Positions 28,563 to 38,829 are shown, counted from the stretch's first letter. The stretch: DNA of 64,000 nt from Pantoea vagans (GCF_001506165.1 NZ_CP011427.1:2604001-2668000); one strand, 5' to 3'. Program-made: numbers and translations. The notes: generated from the sequence alone by a model not told the origin.

Positions 28563-30251
28563 GTGAACATTAACGTCGCAGAATTGTTAAGCGGAAATGA
28601 CGTTCTGTTATTATTTGTCGTCTTAGCCCTTGGGCTGTGTCTGGGTAAATTACGCCTGGGTTCTGTCCAACTGGGTAATTCCATTGGTGTACTCGTTGTT
28701 TCTTTGATTTTAGGCCAACAACACTTTGCGATAAATACCGACGCATTAAGCCTCGGCTTTATGTTGTTTATTTTTTGTGTCGGTGTCGAAGCGGGGCCAA
28801 ACTTTTTCTCAATCTTTTTCCGCGACGGTAAAAATTACTTCTTTCTCGCCATTGTGATGGTAGTCAGTGCACTGCTGATAGCCTTAGGGCTGGGTAAACT
28901 GTTCGGTTGGGATATTGGGCTAACAGCAGGCATGTTGGCCGGTTCCATGACGTCAACGCCGGTGCTGGTTGGCGCGGGTGACACACTGCGACAAAGCATC
29001 AGCGATAGCCATCAGTTGAGCATGATGCAGGACAACCTGAGTCTTGGTTACGCCCTGACCTATCTGATTGGTCTGGTCAGCCTGATTTTTGGTGCGCGCT
29101 ATCTTCCGCGCCTGCAGCATCAGGATTTACCGACCTGTGCGCAACAGATCGCGCGTGAACGAGGCCTTGATGCCGACAGCCAGCGCAAAGTGTTCCTGCC
29201 GGTAATTCGCGCCTACCGCGTGGGGCCGGAGCTGGTGGAATGGAGCGGCGGCAAAAATCTGCGCGAACTGGGCATTCACCGCCAGACCGGCTGCTATATC
29301 GAGCGCCTGCGCCGCAATGGGATCCTCGCCAGTCCCGATGGCGATGCAATGCTGCAACTGGGCGATGACATTTCCCTGGTGGGCTATCCTGACGCACACG
29401 CGCGCCTTGATCCCAGCTTCCGCAACGGCAAAGAAGTGTTCGATCGCGATCTACTCGACATGCGTATCGTCACCGAAGAGATCGTGGTGAAAAATCACAA
29501 TGCGGTGAATAAGCGCCTCAGCCACCTGAAACTCACTGACCATGGTTGCTTCCTCAACCGCGTAATCCGCAGCCAGATTGAGATGCCCATTGATGACAGC
29601 ATTATGCTCAATAAGGGCGATGTGTTGCAGGTCAGTGGTGAAGCGCGACGCGTAAAAAGTCTGGCAGACCGCATCGGCTTTATCGCTATCCACAGTCAGA
29701 TGACCGACCTGCTGGCATTCTGCGCGTTCTTTATTATCGGATTGATGATCGGCATGATTACCTTCCAGTTCAGCAACTTCAGCTTTGGCATCGGCAACGC
29801 CGCGGGTTTGCTGTTCGCCGGGATCATGCTGGGCTTCCTGCGTGCTAACCACCCTACCTTTGGTTATATCCCTCAGGGTGCACTCACCATGGTGAAAGAA
29901 TTTGGCTTGATGGTGTTTATGGCGGGTGTCGGCCTGAGTGCTGGCAGCGGCTTGCAACATGGACTCGGCAGCGCAGGCGCACTGATGCTGTTAAGCGGCT
30001 TGCTGGTCAGTTTAATACCGGTGGTGGTGTGCTATCTGTTTGGTGCCTATGTGCTGAAAATGAACCGTGCGCTGTTGTTTGGCGCCATCATGGGTGCCCG
30101 TACCTGTGCACCGGCAATGGAGATCATCAGTGATACCGCCCGCAGTAGCATTCCGGCACTAGGCTATGCAGGAACTTATGCCATTGCTAACGTTTTGCTG
30201 ACGCTCGCCGGCACCCTGATTGTGATAATTTGGCCGCTTTTGCCTTTTTAA
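28563..30251 (+). CDS. ybjL: YbjL, AspT-family transporter with two TrkA-C domains
   Basis: A 562-residue protein (E. coli YbjL 561), starting at GTG 28563 (MNINVAELL). It has an N-terminal AspT/YidE membrane domain of about five spans with [13 protein letters not shown], two cytosolic TrkA_C (RCK) domains at about 205-290 and 295-375, and a second membrane half with GLSAGSG and [14 protein letters not shown]. It belongs to the aspartate:alanine exchanger family; the related E. coli protein has been reported to export glutamate, but the substrate here is not shown by sequence. A terminator follows. Confidence 0.93.
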   Translation: MNINVAELLSGNDVLLLFVVLALGLCLGKLRLGSVQLGNSIGVLVVSLILGQQHFAINTDALSLGFMLFIFCVGVEAGPNFFSIFFRDGKNYFFLAIVMVVSALLIALGLGKLFGWDIGLTAGMLAGSMTSTPVLVGAGDTLRQSISDSHQLSMMQDNLSLGYALTYLIGLVSLIFGARYLPRLQHQDLPTCAQQIARERGLDADSQRKVFLPVIRAYRVGPELVEWSGGKNLRELGIHRQTGCYIERLRRNGILASPDGDAMLQLGDDISLVGYPDAHARLDPSFRNGKEVFDRDLLDMRIVTEEIVVKNHNAVNKRLSHLKLTDHGCFLNRVIRSQIEMPIDDSIMLNKGDVLQVSGEARRVKSLADRIGFIAIHSQMTDLLAFCAFFIIGLMIGMITFQFSNFSFGIGNAAGLLFAGIMLGFLRANHPTFGYIPQGALTMVKEFGLMVFMAGVGLSAGSGLQHGLGSAGALMLLSGLLVSLIPVVVCYLFGAYVLKMNRALLFGAIMGARTCAPAMEIISDTARSSIPALGYAGTYAIANVLLTLAGTLIVIIWPLLPF

Positions 30252-30340
30252 AAATATTTTTACCCCGTTCAGAACTTTCTATTTGGGGCGCAGTCTGAAT
30301 AAGTGCCACTGCTTTTCTTTGAAATCCCCAAATTGAGGAG

Positions 30341-30370
30341 CCCGCCGGTCACTGACTTGCGGGTTTTTTT
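30341..30370 (+). terminator. Terminator after ybjL
   Basis: CCCGC (30341-30345) pairs with GCGGG (30359-30363), extended by A-G pairs, and is followed by seven T at 30364-30370. A Rho-independent terminator in the direction of ybjL. Confidence 0.8.
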
Positions 30371-30389
30371 ATGTCTGCTGTTCCTGCCG

Positions 30390-30406
30390 CTTAAGGTTCT
30401 CCTAAG
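30390..30406 (+). promoter_or_regulatory. PmrA (BasR) box before the PAP2 gene pair
   Basis: CTTAAGGTTCTCCTAAG at 30390-30406 fits the PmrA pattern YTTAAKGTTCNYTTAAK with one mismatch (C for T in the second half-site). It lies 48 bases before the ATG at 30454, where a PmrA box usually overlaps the -35; CTATTT near 30434 could be the -10. E. coli ybjG is a known BasR target, and its homologue is the second gene here. Confidence 0.65.
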
Positions 30407-30453
30407 CGTAAATTGCGACCCTGCCACTCTGATTTCGCTATTTTCAAACCTTC

Positions 30454-31209
30454 ATGCAACTTTCATCAAAGTTAAACACTCCAACAACCCGCGATAAGAT
30501 TAAGAGCCAGACTATTTATTGTTTGTCTGGGCGCTTTTACGCTATCAACTTTATTTTGCTGGCAATTTTTGCACTGGTGTTCTTGTGGTGGTCACGCCAC
30601 GAAAGCCTGGATATCGCCATCAGCAGGATGTGGTTTGATCCCCTGACACAGACGTTTCCGTGGCAGCACAACCGCTGGCTGGACCTGATTAATCATCGTT
30701 TGTTTAAAGATGTGATCATTGTCGGGGCGGTACTGCTGCTGTTACGCGGACTACAGAAGCGCGATGGGCGTCGCGTGCTGGTGGCCCTGCTGTTTGGCTT
30801 GGGGCCGCTGGTGGTCGGTATTCTGAAGGCGCACAGCGCACATTCATGCCCGTGGGATCTGGCGATGTTCGGCGGTAAGGCTGCCACCTTCGCGCTGCTG
30901 GATGCCGTGCCCGCCAATAGCGGGCCGGGGCAATGTTTCCCTGGCGGACATGCCTCCAGTGGTTTTGCCGTGATGGCGCTGTTCTTCCTGTGGTGGCCTG
31001 AACGTCCCCGCCGCGCGCTGTTGGCGCTGTGCGCGGGTGGCGCAATTGGCCTGTTGATGGGCTATGGCCAGGTGATGCGCGGTGCCCACTTTTTCTCACA
31101 CAACCTGTGGGCAGGCTGGTGGGTATGGCTGAGCCAGGTGCTGATTTTTGCTGGTGTTTCTTTTTGGGTAAACAGAACGAGGATGATGAAACGTGATGGA
31201 AGCACTTAA
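30454..31209 (+). CDS. PAP2-family membrane phosphatase
   Basis: A 251-residue type 2 phosphatidic-acid phosphatase with about six spans. Active-site motifs: KAHSAHSCPWD near 129 (motif 1, K-x6-P variant), PGGHASSGFA near 165-174 (motif 2, PSGH variant), and GYGQVMRGAHFFSHNLWAG near 207-225 (motif 3). It should remove phosphate from a lipid such as undecaprenyl pyrophosphate, lipid A or phosphatidylglycerol phosphate; the sequence does not tell which. E. coli has no gene at this exact place. Its end overlaps the start of ybjG by 17 bases, so the two are one unit behind the PmrA-type box. Confidence 0.85.
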   Translation: MQLSSKLNTPTTRDKIKSQTIYCLSGRFYAINFILLAIFALVFLWWSRHESLDIAISRMWFDPLTQTFPWQHNRWLDLINHRLFKDVIIVGAVLLLLRGLQKRDGRRVLVALLFGLGPLVVGILKAHSAHSCPWDLAMFGGKAATFALLDAVPANSGPGQCFPGGHASSGFAVMALFFLWWPERPRRALLALCAGGAIGLLMGYGQVMRGAHFFSHNLWAGWWVWLSQVLIFAGVSFWVNRTRMMKRDGST

Positions 31210-31801
31210 CCACACGATCTTTTTATGGATTAACGCCACTGCGGATTCGCCGCAGTGGCTGATTCATCTGGCTACTTTTATCGCGAAAGATGTGATTGCG
31301 ATTGTGCCATTACTGATTGTTGCGCTCTGGCTGTGGGGACCGCGCGATCAGGTTCAGTCACAGCGTGCTCTGGTGCTGAAAACCGGTATGGCGCTGATCT
31401 ACGCACTGAGTATTTCCTGGTGTGTGGGGCAACTGCTGCCGCATCCGCGCCCCTTCGCTATCGGCTTTGGCCATCAGTTCCTGGCTCATGCGGCCGATGA
31501 CTCTTACCCCAGTGACCACGGCACCACTATCTTCACCTTTGCGCTGGCGTTTATCTTCTGGCATCGCCTGTGGTCGGGCGTGATTTTGTTGGCGGTGGGC
31601 AGTGCGATTGCCTGGTCGCGCGTCTATCTGGGCGTTCACTGGCCGATGGATATGCTGGGTGGATTCCTGGTAGGTCTGTTGGCTTGTCTGGCGTCGCACA
31701 TGGCGTGGCAGCTATACGGTGAACGCATGCTGGCCTTTACGCATCAGGTGTATCGCGCACTCTTTTCAATGCCGATTAAGAAAGGCTGGGTTCGCGGATA
31801 A
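31193..31801 (+). CDS. ybjG: YbjG, undecaprenyl-pyrophosphate phosphatase (PAP2)
   Basis: A 202-residue PAP2 protein (E. coli YbjG 198). FIAKDVIAIVPLLIVALWLWG, LPHPRPFAIG, AADDSYPSDHGTTIFTFALAF and SRVYLGVHWPMDMLGG are the conserved motifs, with PSDH and SRxxxGxHxPxD as motifs 2 and 3. It recycles the cell-wall carrier undecaprenyl phosphate. The start is GTG 31193 (aligning with the E. coli start) or the next codon ATG 31196. It overlaps the previous PAP2 gene. Confidence 0.94.
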   Translation: MMEALNHTIFLWINATADSPQWLIHLATFIAKDVIAIVPLLIVALWLWGPRDQVQSQRALVLKTGMALIYALSISWCVGQLLPHPRPFAIGFGHQFLAHAADDSYPSDHGTTIFTFALAFIFWHRLWSGVILLAVGSAIAWSRVYLGVHWPMDMLGGFLVGLLACLASHMAWQLYGERMLAFTHQVYRALFSMPIKKGWVRG

Positions 31802-31808
31802 TGCAGAA

Positions 31809-31834
31809 GGCGGCGCAAATGCGCCGCCTATTTA
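31809..31834. terminator. Hairpin between convergent ybjG and dacC
   Basis: GGCGGCGC (31809-31816) and GCGCCGCC (31821-31828) around AAAT, followed by TATTTAT. Probably a terminator for ybjG. Confidence 0.65.
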
Positions 31835-33040
31835 TCAATTGAACCACTTACCAAACCAGCCGTTGAATTTCATCATGATGAAGTCCCAAATGCGGCCAAT
31901 AAAGCCACCCTCTGGTACATCCTCCATCACCACCAACGGACGTTGATCAATCGTTTTTCCATCCAGTTGGAAATCAATGGTGCCCACCACCTGATTCTTC
32001 TGCAGCGGTGCCTCCAGTTGCGGCGAATTCAGGGTAAAGCTCGCCTTGAGGTTTTTCATTTGGCCTTTCGGCACAGTGATTGCCGCATCCTTAGCGACTC
32101 CCAGATTGACCTGACTGTGGTCGCCAAACCAGACACGTTGTTGAGCAAACGGCTTATCGGCTTTGATTGGCGTCACCGTTTCATAGAAACGGAAGCCCCA
32201 CGTCAGCAGTTTCTCGCTCTCACGAAAACGAATCGCATCGGTTTGCGTGCCCAGCACCACTGAAATCAGACGCATATCGCCATCCACCGCAGAGGCCACC
32301 AGATTGTTACCTGCGCCAGAAGTGTGCCCGGTTTTGATACCATCGACCTTCAGGTTACTGCTCCACAGCAGGCGGTTGCGGTTCATTTGCTTGATATGGT
32401 TAAAGGTGAACTCTTTTTCGCTGTTTAGCGCATACTCTTCCGGCACGTCACTGATCAGACGCTGACCAATGATGGCCATGTCACGCGCGGTGCTGTACTG
32501 CCCTTCCGCATCAAGACCGTGCACGGTCATGAAATGGGTGTTTTGCAGTCCGAAGGCTTTAACGTAGTTGTTCATCAGACCGATAAACGAGTCCTGGCTG
32601 CCTGCAACATAATCCGCCAGCGCAATACAGGCATCATTACCTGACTGAATCACTACACCTTTATTCAGTTCCGAAACCGGAATGCGGTCACCCGGTTTAA
32701 GGAACATCAGCGATGAGCCGCGCAGTTTTGGATTGCCGGTTGCCCAGGCATCCTGACCAATGGTCACCAGGTCATCGTTATGTATCTTGCCCGCTTTCAG
32801 TGCCTGTCCAACCACATAACTGGTCATCATTTTGGTCAGGCTGGCGGGATCGAGGCGTTGATCAGCATTGGACTCTGCCAGCACTTTCCCGCTGTTATAG
32901 TCCATTAAAATCCAGGCTTTGGCTTCAATCTGTGGAGCAGCAGGTGCCTGTTCAGCCTGAGTGGTGACTGGAAGGAAAAGCACTAATAATGAAGTGGCAG
33001 CCAGCGGCCGCAAGGCAGAAGTGACGGAGTTTTTTCTCAT
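31835..33040 (-). CDS. dacC: DacC, D-alanyl-D-alanine carboxypeptidase (PBP6)
   Basis: A 401-residue penicillin-binding protein (E. coli PBP6 400). It has a signal peptide, then S67-L-T-K70 as the catalytic SxxK motif, SGN at 133-135 and KTG at 236-238. A C-terminal amphipathic helix ([15 protein letters not shown]) anchors it at the inner membrane. It trims the terminal D-Ala of peptidoglycan pentapeptides. E. coli has deoR between ybjG and dacC; it is absent here. Confidence 0.95.
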   Translation of the reverse strand: MRKNSVTSALRPLAATSLLVLFLPVTTQAEQAPAAPQIEAKAWILMDYNSGKVLAESNADQRLDPASLTKMMTSYVVGQALKAGKIHNDDLVTIGQDAWATGNPKLRGSSLMFLKPGDRIPVSELNKGVVIQSGNDACIALADYVAGSQDSFIGLMNNYVKAFGLQNTHFMTVHGLDAEGQYSTARDMAIIGQRLISDVPEEYALNSEKEFTFNHIKQMNRNRLLWSSNLKVDGIKTGHTSGAGNNLVASAVDGDMRLISVVLGTQTDAIRFRESEKLLTWGFRFYETVTPIKADKPFAQQRVWFGDHSQVNLGVAKDAAITVPKGQMKNLKASFTLNSPQLEAPLQKNQVVGTIDFQLDGKTIDQRPLVVMEDVPEGGFIGRIWDFIMMKFNGWFGKWFN

Positions 33041-33316
33041 GAGCGTGACCAGATTGTCCTTGTTAAATCATGGTTTTGGTGCGGGTAAGACATGTCTTAA
33101 TCAAAGCTACACGCTAACCCCCTGCGAACAAAACCGTCCAATCGTAAAGTTTTTTAGAGTTTATTAGAGTAACCCTGGCACCAACGCCGCAGTGCTGCCA
33201 CTTTTGATCTATTGCACAAGATGAAAAAATGCGAGAAATTCCGATTTTTCGCAGAACGGTTAAGCCAGTCACAAAATTCCGCTACCCTGATACCAGTCAG
33301 CCCGAGGAGAACCACG

Positions 33317-33973
33317 ATGGACTTAGCCGTTTTCGATCTGGACGAAACCCTGATTTGTGAAGACAGTACCAGCCTCTGGCTGCGCTGGCTGGTTTCACAG
33401 GGGTTCGCACCCGAAGCAGTCATTTCGCAAGAGCAGGCTCTGATGGAAAAATATCACGCCGGCACCCTGTCAATTGAAGAATATATGAGCACCACTCTTG
33501 CCCCTCTCGCCGGTATGGCGACCCTGACCGTTGAGGGCTGGGTGCGTCGTTTTATCCATCGCGACATTTTACCTCGCGTTTTCCCTGCCGCACGCGAACG
33601 CATCGACTGGCACCAGAAACGCGGCGATACCGTGATGATCATCACTGCCAGTGGCGACCATCTGGCCGTTCCGATTGCGCAGCGTCTGGGTGTACACGGG
33701 GCACTGGCCATCGGTGTAGAGGTCGTGGACCAACGCTACAGCGGCCAGATTTATGGCACAGCGACCTACCGTGAAGGCAAGGTCACACGCCTGAGTGACT
33801 GGAAAGCCTTGCAGCATGATCAACGTTATGAGCGAACCTGGGCTTACAGCGACTCAATGAATGATTTACCACTGCTGGCCCACGCCGATCATGCCTGGGT
33901 GATTAACCCCAATGCGCAGTTGCAGCAGGAAGCGCAGCAGCGCGGCTGGGAAGTGCGCAACTGGGTGCGTTAA
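33317..33973 (+). CDS. HAD-superfamily (subclass IB) phosphatase
   Basis: A 218-residue HAD hydrolase. Motif I is D7-L-D9-E-T11, motif II is IITASGD near 113-119, and motif III/IV carries K and SDSMNDLPLL near 186-195. The helical cap after motif I is of the phosphoserine-phosphatase (IB) type. The start is ATG 33317, preceded by CCGAGGAGAACC; the frame is open further up to 33212 but without a ribosome site. The substrate is not evident. It is divergent from dacC and converges with yliI, whose stop lies two bases away. Confidence 0.88.
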   Translation: MDLAVFDLDETLICEDSTSLWLRWLVSQGFAPEAVISQEQALMEKYHAGTLSIEEYMSTTLAPLAGMATLTVEGWVRRFIHRDILPRVFPAARERIDWHQKRGDTVMIITASGDHLAVPIAQRLGVHGALAIGVEVVDQRYSGQIYGTATYREGKVTRLSDWKALQHDQRYERTWAYSDSMNDLPLLAHADHAWVINPNAQLQQEAQQRGWEVRNWVR

Positions 33974-33974
33974 G

Positions 33975-35108
33975 TTAACCGCGAGGGGGGTTGGCCGCGT
34001 CTGCCAGCCCCACTTTTAACAGTTTTCCGTTAGCCTCATCTGTTAGCACATAGAGAAAACCGTCTGGCCCCTGGCGCACATCGCGGATGCGTTCACCACG
34101 ATCCTGCAACAAGCGCTGCTCCTCAACCACTTTCTCACCATTCACCCGCAGGCGAATTAAGCTTTTCTCTTTCAAAGCACCAATGAACAGCGAATTCTTC
34201 CACTGTGGGAAACGTGCGCTGTTGTAAAACGCCATGCCGCTGATGGCCGGAGAGACTTTCCACCAAAACAGCGGTTGTTCAGTCCCGGCGACATGGGTTC
34301 CCTGGGCTTCTGGCACCTTCTGACCGCTGTAATCGATACCGTAGGTGGCCAATGGCCAGCCGTAATTTTTGCCTTTCTCTGGCAGGTTCACCTCATCGCC
34401 GCCACGCGGGCCGTGCTCACTCTCCCACATTTGCTGCGTCCACGGATTGAACGCTAAGCCCTGTGGATTGCGCATGCCATAGGACCAAATCTCTGGGCGG
34501 GCGTCTTTGCGATGCACAAAGGGGTTATCTGACGGGATCTCGCCATTCTGTGTCAGACGCACGATTTTTCCAGACAGCTTATCCAGCTGTTGGGCACTGC
34601 TACTGGCAAAGTTGTCACCAAAAGCAATATAGAGGTATCCCTGATGATCAAACGCCAGGCGCGTGCCGATATTGGCACCACTGGAGAGTTTAGGTGTTTG
34701 CTCCAGTACCTCTTTGAAGTCGTTTAGCTGACGGTTATCGTCGCTGAGCCGCCCGTACCCCACCACGCCGCCGGCACGCCCTTCAGCATTTGCCGTGGTG
34801 TAACTGAGCCACACGCGACGGCTTTGGGCGAAATCGGGCGCCAGCACCACATCCAGTAATCCACCCTGACGATTGGCCCAGACTTTCGGCACCCCGCTGA
34901 TGGGCTGCGATAACCCGGTGCCCGGTTGCCAACTGCGCAGCTGCCCGGAACGTTCAGTAATCAGCAAGGTTTGATTGTCAGGCAGAAACGCCACAGACCA
35001 AGGGTGGTCGAGCTTATCCTGCAACACCTGAACCTGGACCTCTGCAGCATGAGTGAATGAGGGGTAACTGAATACGCCAAGCAGTAGCGCGACGGGCAGT
35101 AAACGCAT
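33975..35108 (-). CDS. yliI: YliI, PQQ-dependent aldose sugar dehydrogenase
   Basis: A 377-residue periplasmic protein (E. coli YliI/Asd 371) with a signal peptide ending FTHAAE and a six-bladed beta-propeller of the soluble glucose dehydrogenase type: HPWSVAFLPD, NRQGGLLDVVLAPDF, RNPQGLAFNPWTQQMWESEHGPRGGDEVN. It oxidises aldoses with PQQ as cofactor. ATG 35108 follows AAAGGAGCACCCC; the upstream frame adds six residues without support. Confidence 0.94.
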   Translation of the reverse strand: MRLLPVALLLGVFSYPSFTHAAEVQVQVLQDKLDHPWSVAFLPDNQTLLITERSGQLRSWQPGTGLSQPISGVPKVWANRQGGLLDVVLAPDFAQSRRVWLSYTTANAEGRAGGVVGYGRLSDDNRQLNDFKEVLEQTPKLSSGANIGTRLAFDHQGYLYIAFGDNFASSSAQQLDKLSGKIVRLTQNGEIPSDNPFVHRKDARPEIWSYGMRNPQGLAFNPWTQQMWESEHGPRGGDEVNLPEKGKNYGWPLATYGIDYSGQKVPEAQGTHVAGTEQPLFWWKVSPAISGMAFYNSARFPQWKNSLFIGALKEKSLIRLRVNGEKVVEEQRLLQDRGERIRDVRQGPDGFLYVLTDEANGKLLKVGLADAANPPRG

Positions 35109-35213
35109 GGGGTGCTCCTTTATCACGGTTTGTGATCAAGGGTAGTCAGCCCGTAAGAAAGGATGTGCAGTATTTACAAAACATTAAGCCCGACGCGACG
35201 TCGGGCAGCAGGA

Positions 35214-35870
35214 TTAAGGAGCCGAGAAAGCCACAACATCGCGCACCATCTCGTCGATGCCGGGACGTAAGTCATTGAGGGTAATTGGGGTGCTGTTATT
35301 AGGCAGTGACTTACCAAACGCCTTGCGCACCACCTTGATCATCGGTTTCCCAGTTTGGGCATCCACCGCTTCCACTTCCAGGAACAGCGCACTGTTTTGA
35401 GTTCTGTGCCCTGTGGCCGCCATGGTGCTGGCCACCACAGCAGCAATTGGTACCACTTCATAGAACTGCACCCCTTCGTTTTCGGCACTCACCGCCGTGA
35501 TTGCACTTTTCACACGCAGGGTGTGCGCACCTGGCTTGCCCACCACAGGTTTACGTTCTGACACCGCTTTTTTTAGTTGAGCGTCAGTGTACTGGCGAAT
35601 CTGATCGAGGGTTTGCTGACTGATTCGTTCGGTAGGGCGCGCGGCGGGATAATAGACCACCGGTTCAAACACCACGTTGGTGTAATCCGCGCTGTGGTAA
35701 TCCGGGGAGATCCAGCGTAGCGTCGGCTTTCCACTGGGCGACTGCGCCGGTTTTAACTGGCTGTAATCGCCAAGGAACCCAGAGAATTGCTGTTTATCGG
35801 CAACATGAGAGGTACAGCCCACGGCCAGCATTGCCAGCGTTAAAGCAGGAATATAAAGACGAAATCGCAT
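35214..35870 (-). CDS. DUF3313 family lipoprotein
   Basis: A 218-residue protein with a lipoprotein signal (LAVGC at about residues 15-19) followed by HVADKQQFSGFLGDYSQL and TLRWISPDY, which mark the DUF3313 family. The C-terminus carries VEAVDAQTGKPMIKVVRKAFG and a segment ending MVRDVVAFSAP. It is presumably at the outer membrane. No function is known. It stands alone between yliI and the carbonic anhydrase gene. Confidence 0.82.
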   Translation of the reverse strand: MRFRLYIPALTLAMLAVGCTSHVADKQQFSGFLGDYSQLKPAQSPSGKPTLRWISPDYHSADYTNVVFEPVVYYPAARPTERISQQTLDQIRQYTDAQLKKAVSERKPVVGKPGAHTLRVKSAITAVSAENEGVQFYEVVPIAAVVASTMAATGHRTQNSALFLEVEAVDAQTGKPMIKVVRKAFGKSLPNNSTPITLNDLRPGIDEMVRDVVAFSAP

Positions 35871-35986
35871 GAGAAAGCCCTTATAAGAGGTGAACGCTTC
35901 TCAAGTGTAGAGTGCACGCTGCGCTTTAGCGGGATAAATTCGCAGGTTGTGAAGAAAACCACCCGCAGAGCAGGTGGTTAACGGGA

Positions 35987-36622
35987 TTATTCGAAGCAGG
36001 TCTCTGGATTTTCTGAAAGTGAGATAAACGATTCACCGCCTTTGGTCAGGGCGATAATACCGCCGCTCTCAATATCATAAACCCACCCATGCAGGCGAAT
36101 TTTGCCTTTACGCAGCGCTACCGCCACGGAAGGGTGTGTTTTGATATTGTTCAGCTGAGCAATAACGTTTTCTTTCACCATCTCGTTGAGACGGGTTTCT
36201 ACTGATTCATACTTGCGCTCTTCCACCACAGCTTTTGCCGCATTGGCGTAATGTAGCCAGTGATCGACCGCAGGCATGCTTTCCAGGTCGGCGTTAGCTG
36301 CAATCGCGTTCATGGCACCGCAATTCGAGTGGCCGCAAATGATGATTTCAGTCACGCCCAGTGCCACCACCGCATACTCAATGGTGGCAGAGACACCGCC
36401 CGGTTCAGGACCAAACGGCGGCACGATATTCCCGGCGTTACGGATCACAAACAGTTGACCGGGCTCAGATTGCGTGACTAATTCGGGCACCAGACGGCTG
36501 TCTGAGCACGAGATAAACAGCGCTTTGGGATTCTGGTTTGAAGCCAGACTTTTGAAAAGATCCTTCCTTTCAGGGAACACATTCTGTTGAAAATTCAGAA
36601 AACCTTTGACGATCTCTTGCAT
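35987..36622 (-). CDS. cynT: Beta-class carbonic anhydrase, CynT-like
   Basis: A 211-residue beta-carbonic anhydrase. Zinc ligands C39, H98 and C101 lie in [10 protein letters not shown] and [11 protein letters not shown]41 and R43 complete the active site. The sequence is closer to E. coli CynT (219) than to Can: [22 protein letters not shown] and [12 protein letters not shown]. No cynate genes (cynR, cynS) are next to it, so a general CO2/bicarbonate role is likely. Confidence 0.88.
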   Translation of the reverse strand: MQEIVKGFLNFQQNVFPERKDLFKSLASNQNPKALFISCSDSRLVPELVTQSEPGQLFVIRNAGNIVPPFGPEPGGVSATIEYAVVALGVTEIIICGHSNCGAMNAIAANADLESMPAVDHWLHYANAAKAVVEERKYESVETRLNEMVKENVIAQLNNIKTHPSVAVALRKGKIRLHGWVYDIESGGIIALTKGGESFISLSENPETCFE

Positions 36623-36942
36623 ATGTCTGCTCTCACATTATCCACTTCTGCTTAGGCCATTAAATACGGCCGTCAGCGCGAGTTAACATTCTTCAGTGAC
36701 AAGAATAACTTACCGTCACCGACCCAACATTTAAGCAAAACAGGCTGAATTGCACAACTCGGATCACCGCCCACTCTCTCCCGGCCACAACCTAAGTTTA
36801 TGAGCTGAGCGGGTAAGTTAAGCATAGCGGGAATAACACGTGTAACTGATAAGGAGATTCTTTGCTTAACTATACATTTTCTCCAGTAACCTCTGTACAA
36901 TCGCCCCCCTATCCACACTAATTATGATGAATTTTTATCCTT
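36623..36942. promoter_or_regulatory. Divergent promoter region of cynT-like gene and rimO
   Basis: 320 bases with no convincing gene. A TACAAT at 36896-36901 is the best -10 for rimO, with no clear -35; the ribosome site of rimO is weak (TATCCTT). A minus-strand frame within the region has no supporting features. Confidence 0.4.
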
Positions 36943-38268
36943 ATGAGCCATGTCAAAAATCCGCCGCGCGTGGGCTTCGTCTCACTCGGTTGTCCAAAAA
37001 ACCTCGTCGACTCTGAACGCATCCTGACGGAACTGCGTACCGAGGGCTACGATGTGGTGCCACGCTACGATGATGCGGAGATCGTCATCGTTAACACCTG
37101 CGGATTTATTGATAGCGCCGTACAGGAATCACTGGAAGCGATTGGCGAAGCGCTGAACGAAAACGGCAAAGTGATTGTCACCGGCTGCCTGGGTGCCAAA
37201 GTGGATCAGATCCGCGAAGTACACCCTAAGGTGCTGGAGATCACCGGTCCGCACAGCTACGAGCAGGTGTTGTCCCACGTTCACACCTATGTGCCAAAAC
37301 CTGAGCACAACCCGTTCCTCAGCCTGGTGCCGGAGCAAGGTGTTAAGCTGACCCCGCGCCATTACGCTTACCTGAAAATTTCTGAAGGCTGCAACCATCG
37401 CTGCACCTTCTGCATCATCCCATCAATGCGTGGCGATCTCGACAGCCGCCCGATTGGTTCCGTGCTGGATGAAGCGAAACGTCTGGTGGAAGCGGGCGTT
37501 AAAGAGCTGCTGGTAATTTCACAAGATACCTCAGCCTACGGCGTGGACGTGAAGCACCGCACCGGTTTCTGGAATGGGTCGCCGGTCAAAACCAGCATGG
37601 TCAGCCTGTGTGAGCAACTGGCTAAGCTTGGCGTCTGGGTGCGTCTGCACTACGTGTACCCATATCCGCATGTGGATGACGTGATCCCGTTGATGGCCGA
37701 AGGTAAAATTTTGCCTTACCTCGATATCCCGTTACAGCACGCCAGCCCGCGCATCCTGAAGCTGATGAAGCGTCCTGGCGCAGTGGAACGCACTCTGGAG
37801 CGTATCAAACGCTGGCGTGAAATTTGCCCAGAGTTGACGCTGCGTTCGACCTTTATCGTCGGCTTCCCGGGCGAAACCGAGGAAGATTTCCAGATGCTGC
37901 TCGACTTCCTGAAGGAAGCGCGTCTGGATCGCGTCGGCTGCTTCCAGTACAGCCCGGTTGAAGGCGCAACCGCCAACCAGTTGCCGGATCAAGTGCCAGA
38001 AGAGGTGAAGCAAGAACGTTTCGACCGCTTTATGCAACTGCAGCAGAAAATCTCCAGCGAGCGTTTGCAGGAGAAAATCGGCCGCGAAGTGCTGGTGATC
38101 ATCGATGAAGTCGATGAAGAAGGTGCGGTTGGCCGCAGCATGGCCGATGCCCCTGAGATTGACGGCGCCGTTTACCTGAATGGCGATCGTCAGGTCAAAG
38201 TGGGTGACGTGGTCCGTGTGAAAGTGGAACACGCTGACGAGTACGATTTGTGGGGTACGCGCGTTTAA
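36943..38268 (+). CDS. rimO: RimO, ribosomal protein S12 methylthiotransferase
   Basis: A 441-residue radical-SAM enzyme, the same length as E. coli RimO. The N-terminal UPF0004 domain has C17 ([12 protein letters not shown]) and NTCGF for the second cluster, the radical-SAM cluster is C150-x3-C154-x2-C157 (CNHRCTFC), and a C-terminal TRAM domain ends near WGTRV. It adds a methylthio group to Asp89 of S12. Its stop overlaps the stop of the convergent DUF4385 gene. Confidence 0.97.
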   Translation: MSHVKNPPRVGFVSLGCPKNLVDSERILTELRTEGYDVVPRYDDAEIVIVNTCGFIDSAVQESLEAIGEALNENGKVIVTGCLGAKVDQIREVHPKVLEITGPHSYEQVLSHVHTYVPKPEHNPFLSLVPEQGVKLTPRHYAYLKISEGCNHRCTFCIIPSMRGDLDSRPIGSVLDEAKRLVEAGVKELLVISQDTSAYGVDVKHRTGFWNGSPVKTSMVSLCEQLAKLGVWVRLHYVYPYPHVDDVIPLMAEGKILPYLDIPLQHASPRILKLMKRPGAVERTLERIKRWREICPELTLRSTFIVGFPGETEEDFQMLLDFLKEARLDRVGCFQYSPVEGATANQLPDQVPEEVKQERFDRFMQLQQKISSERLQEKIGREVLVIIDEVDEEGAVGRSMADAPEIDGAVYLNGDRQVKVGDVVRVKVEHADEYDLWGTRV

Positions 38269-38741
38269 CCGTACTGCTGCTGGTGCGCACGTTTGCGCGC
38301 CAGATAATCCGTGTCAGCTCGAATCCGATCCCAGCATGATTTGAAAATGGCCGCCGCAGCGGCCTTTTCTTTTTCCGTGGTGCGCGGCAGCTCTTTCCCC
38401 TCCGCATCATATTTTCGCCCGCCTTTATGATTGCTGTAACGGCGTGCGCGCGTGTAACCCATCTGAATGAACTTGCGTGCCATGTCCATGCCAATAAAAT
38501 CGTCCTGGGCGCGATAATCTTCAAACAGTTGCATGATTTGTACCGAGGACTCCTGCGCCAGCTCAACCGTACGAAAGCGCCAGAAAGGCAGGATTTCACT
38601 CTTATAAGGTTCAACCATCAACACGCCCTGCTCACCCCGCCCCACCTGATAGCGCTCTGGCTGTTGTCGAAAGTCGATATTGTTAAAGTCTTGCTCATAA
38701 TCAAAGGGTTTCACTACTTTTCTCCCATCCGCCATCATCAC
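38265..38741 (-). CDS. DUF4385 family protein
   Basis: A 158-residue soluble protein rich in charged residues: [42 protein letters not shown] and [12 protein letters not shown], which I recognise as the DUF4385 family found in enterobacteria and some phages. Function unknown. The start may be any of the leading ATG codons. The TTAA at 38265-38268 provides both its stop and that of rimO. Confidence 0.8.
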   Translation of the reverse strand: MMMADGRKVVKPFDYEQDFNNIDFRQQPERYQVGRGEQGVLMVEPYKSEILPFWRFRTVELAQESSVQIMQLFEDYRAQDDFIGMDMARKFIQMGYTRARRYSNHKGGRKYDAEGKELPRTTEKEKAAAAAIFKSCWDRIRADTDYLARKRAHQQQYG

Positions 38742-38767
38742 ACAGCGTAATTATTTCGTCTCAGCAC

Positions 38768-38794
38768 TTAAGCGTTCGGCTTTCACACCGATAA
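38768..38794 (+). promoter_or_regulatory. Sigma-28 (FliA) promoter of the chemoreceptor gene
   Basis: TTAAGCGT (38768-38775), 11 bases, then ACCGATAA (38787-38794). The consensus is TAAAGTTT-N11-GCCGATAA; the -35 matches at 5 of 8, the -10 at 7 of 8 and the spacing is exact. It is 36 bases upstream of the ATG, fitting a flagellar-class-3 chemoreceptor. Confidence 0.65.
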
Positions 38795-38829
38795 CCTAAC
38801 TATTAGCCTACTTTGTGCAGAGAGACCCC

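Noticed and set aside
36673..36918. 81-codon minus-strand frame between the carbonic anhydrase gene and rimO
   Set aside because: No ribosome site, no similarity recognised, and it covers the probable rimO promoter.
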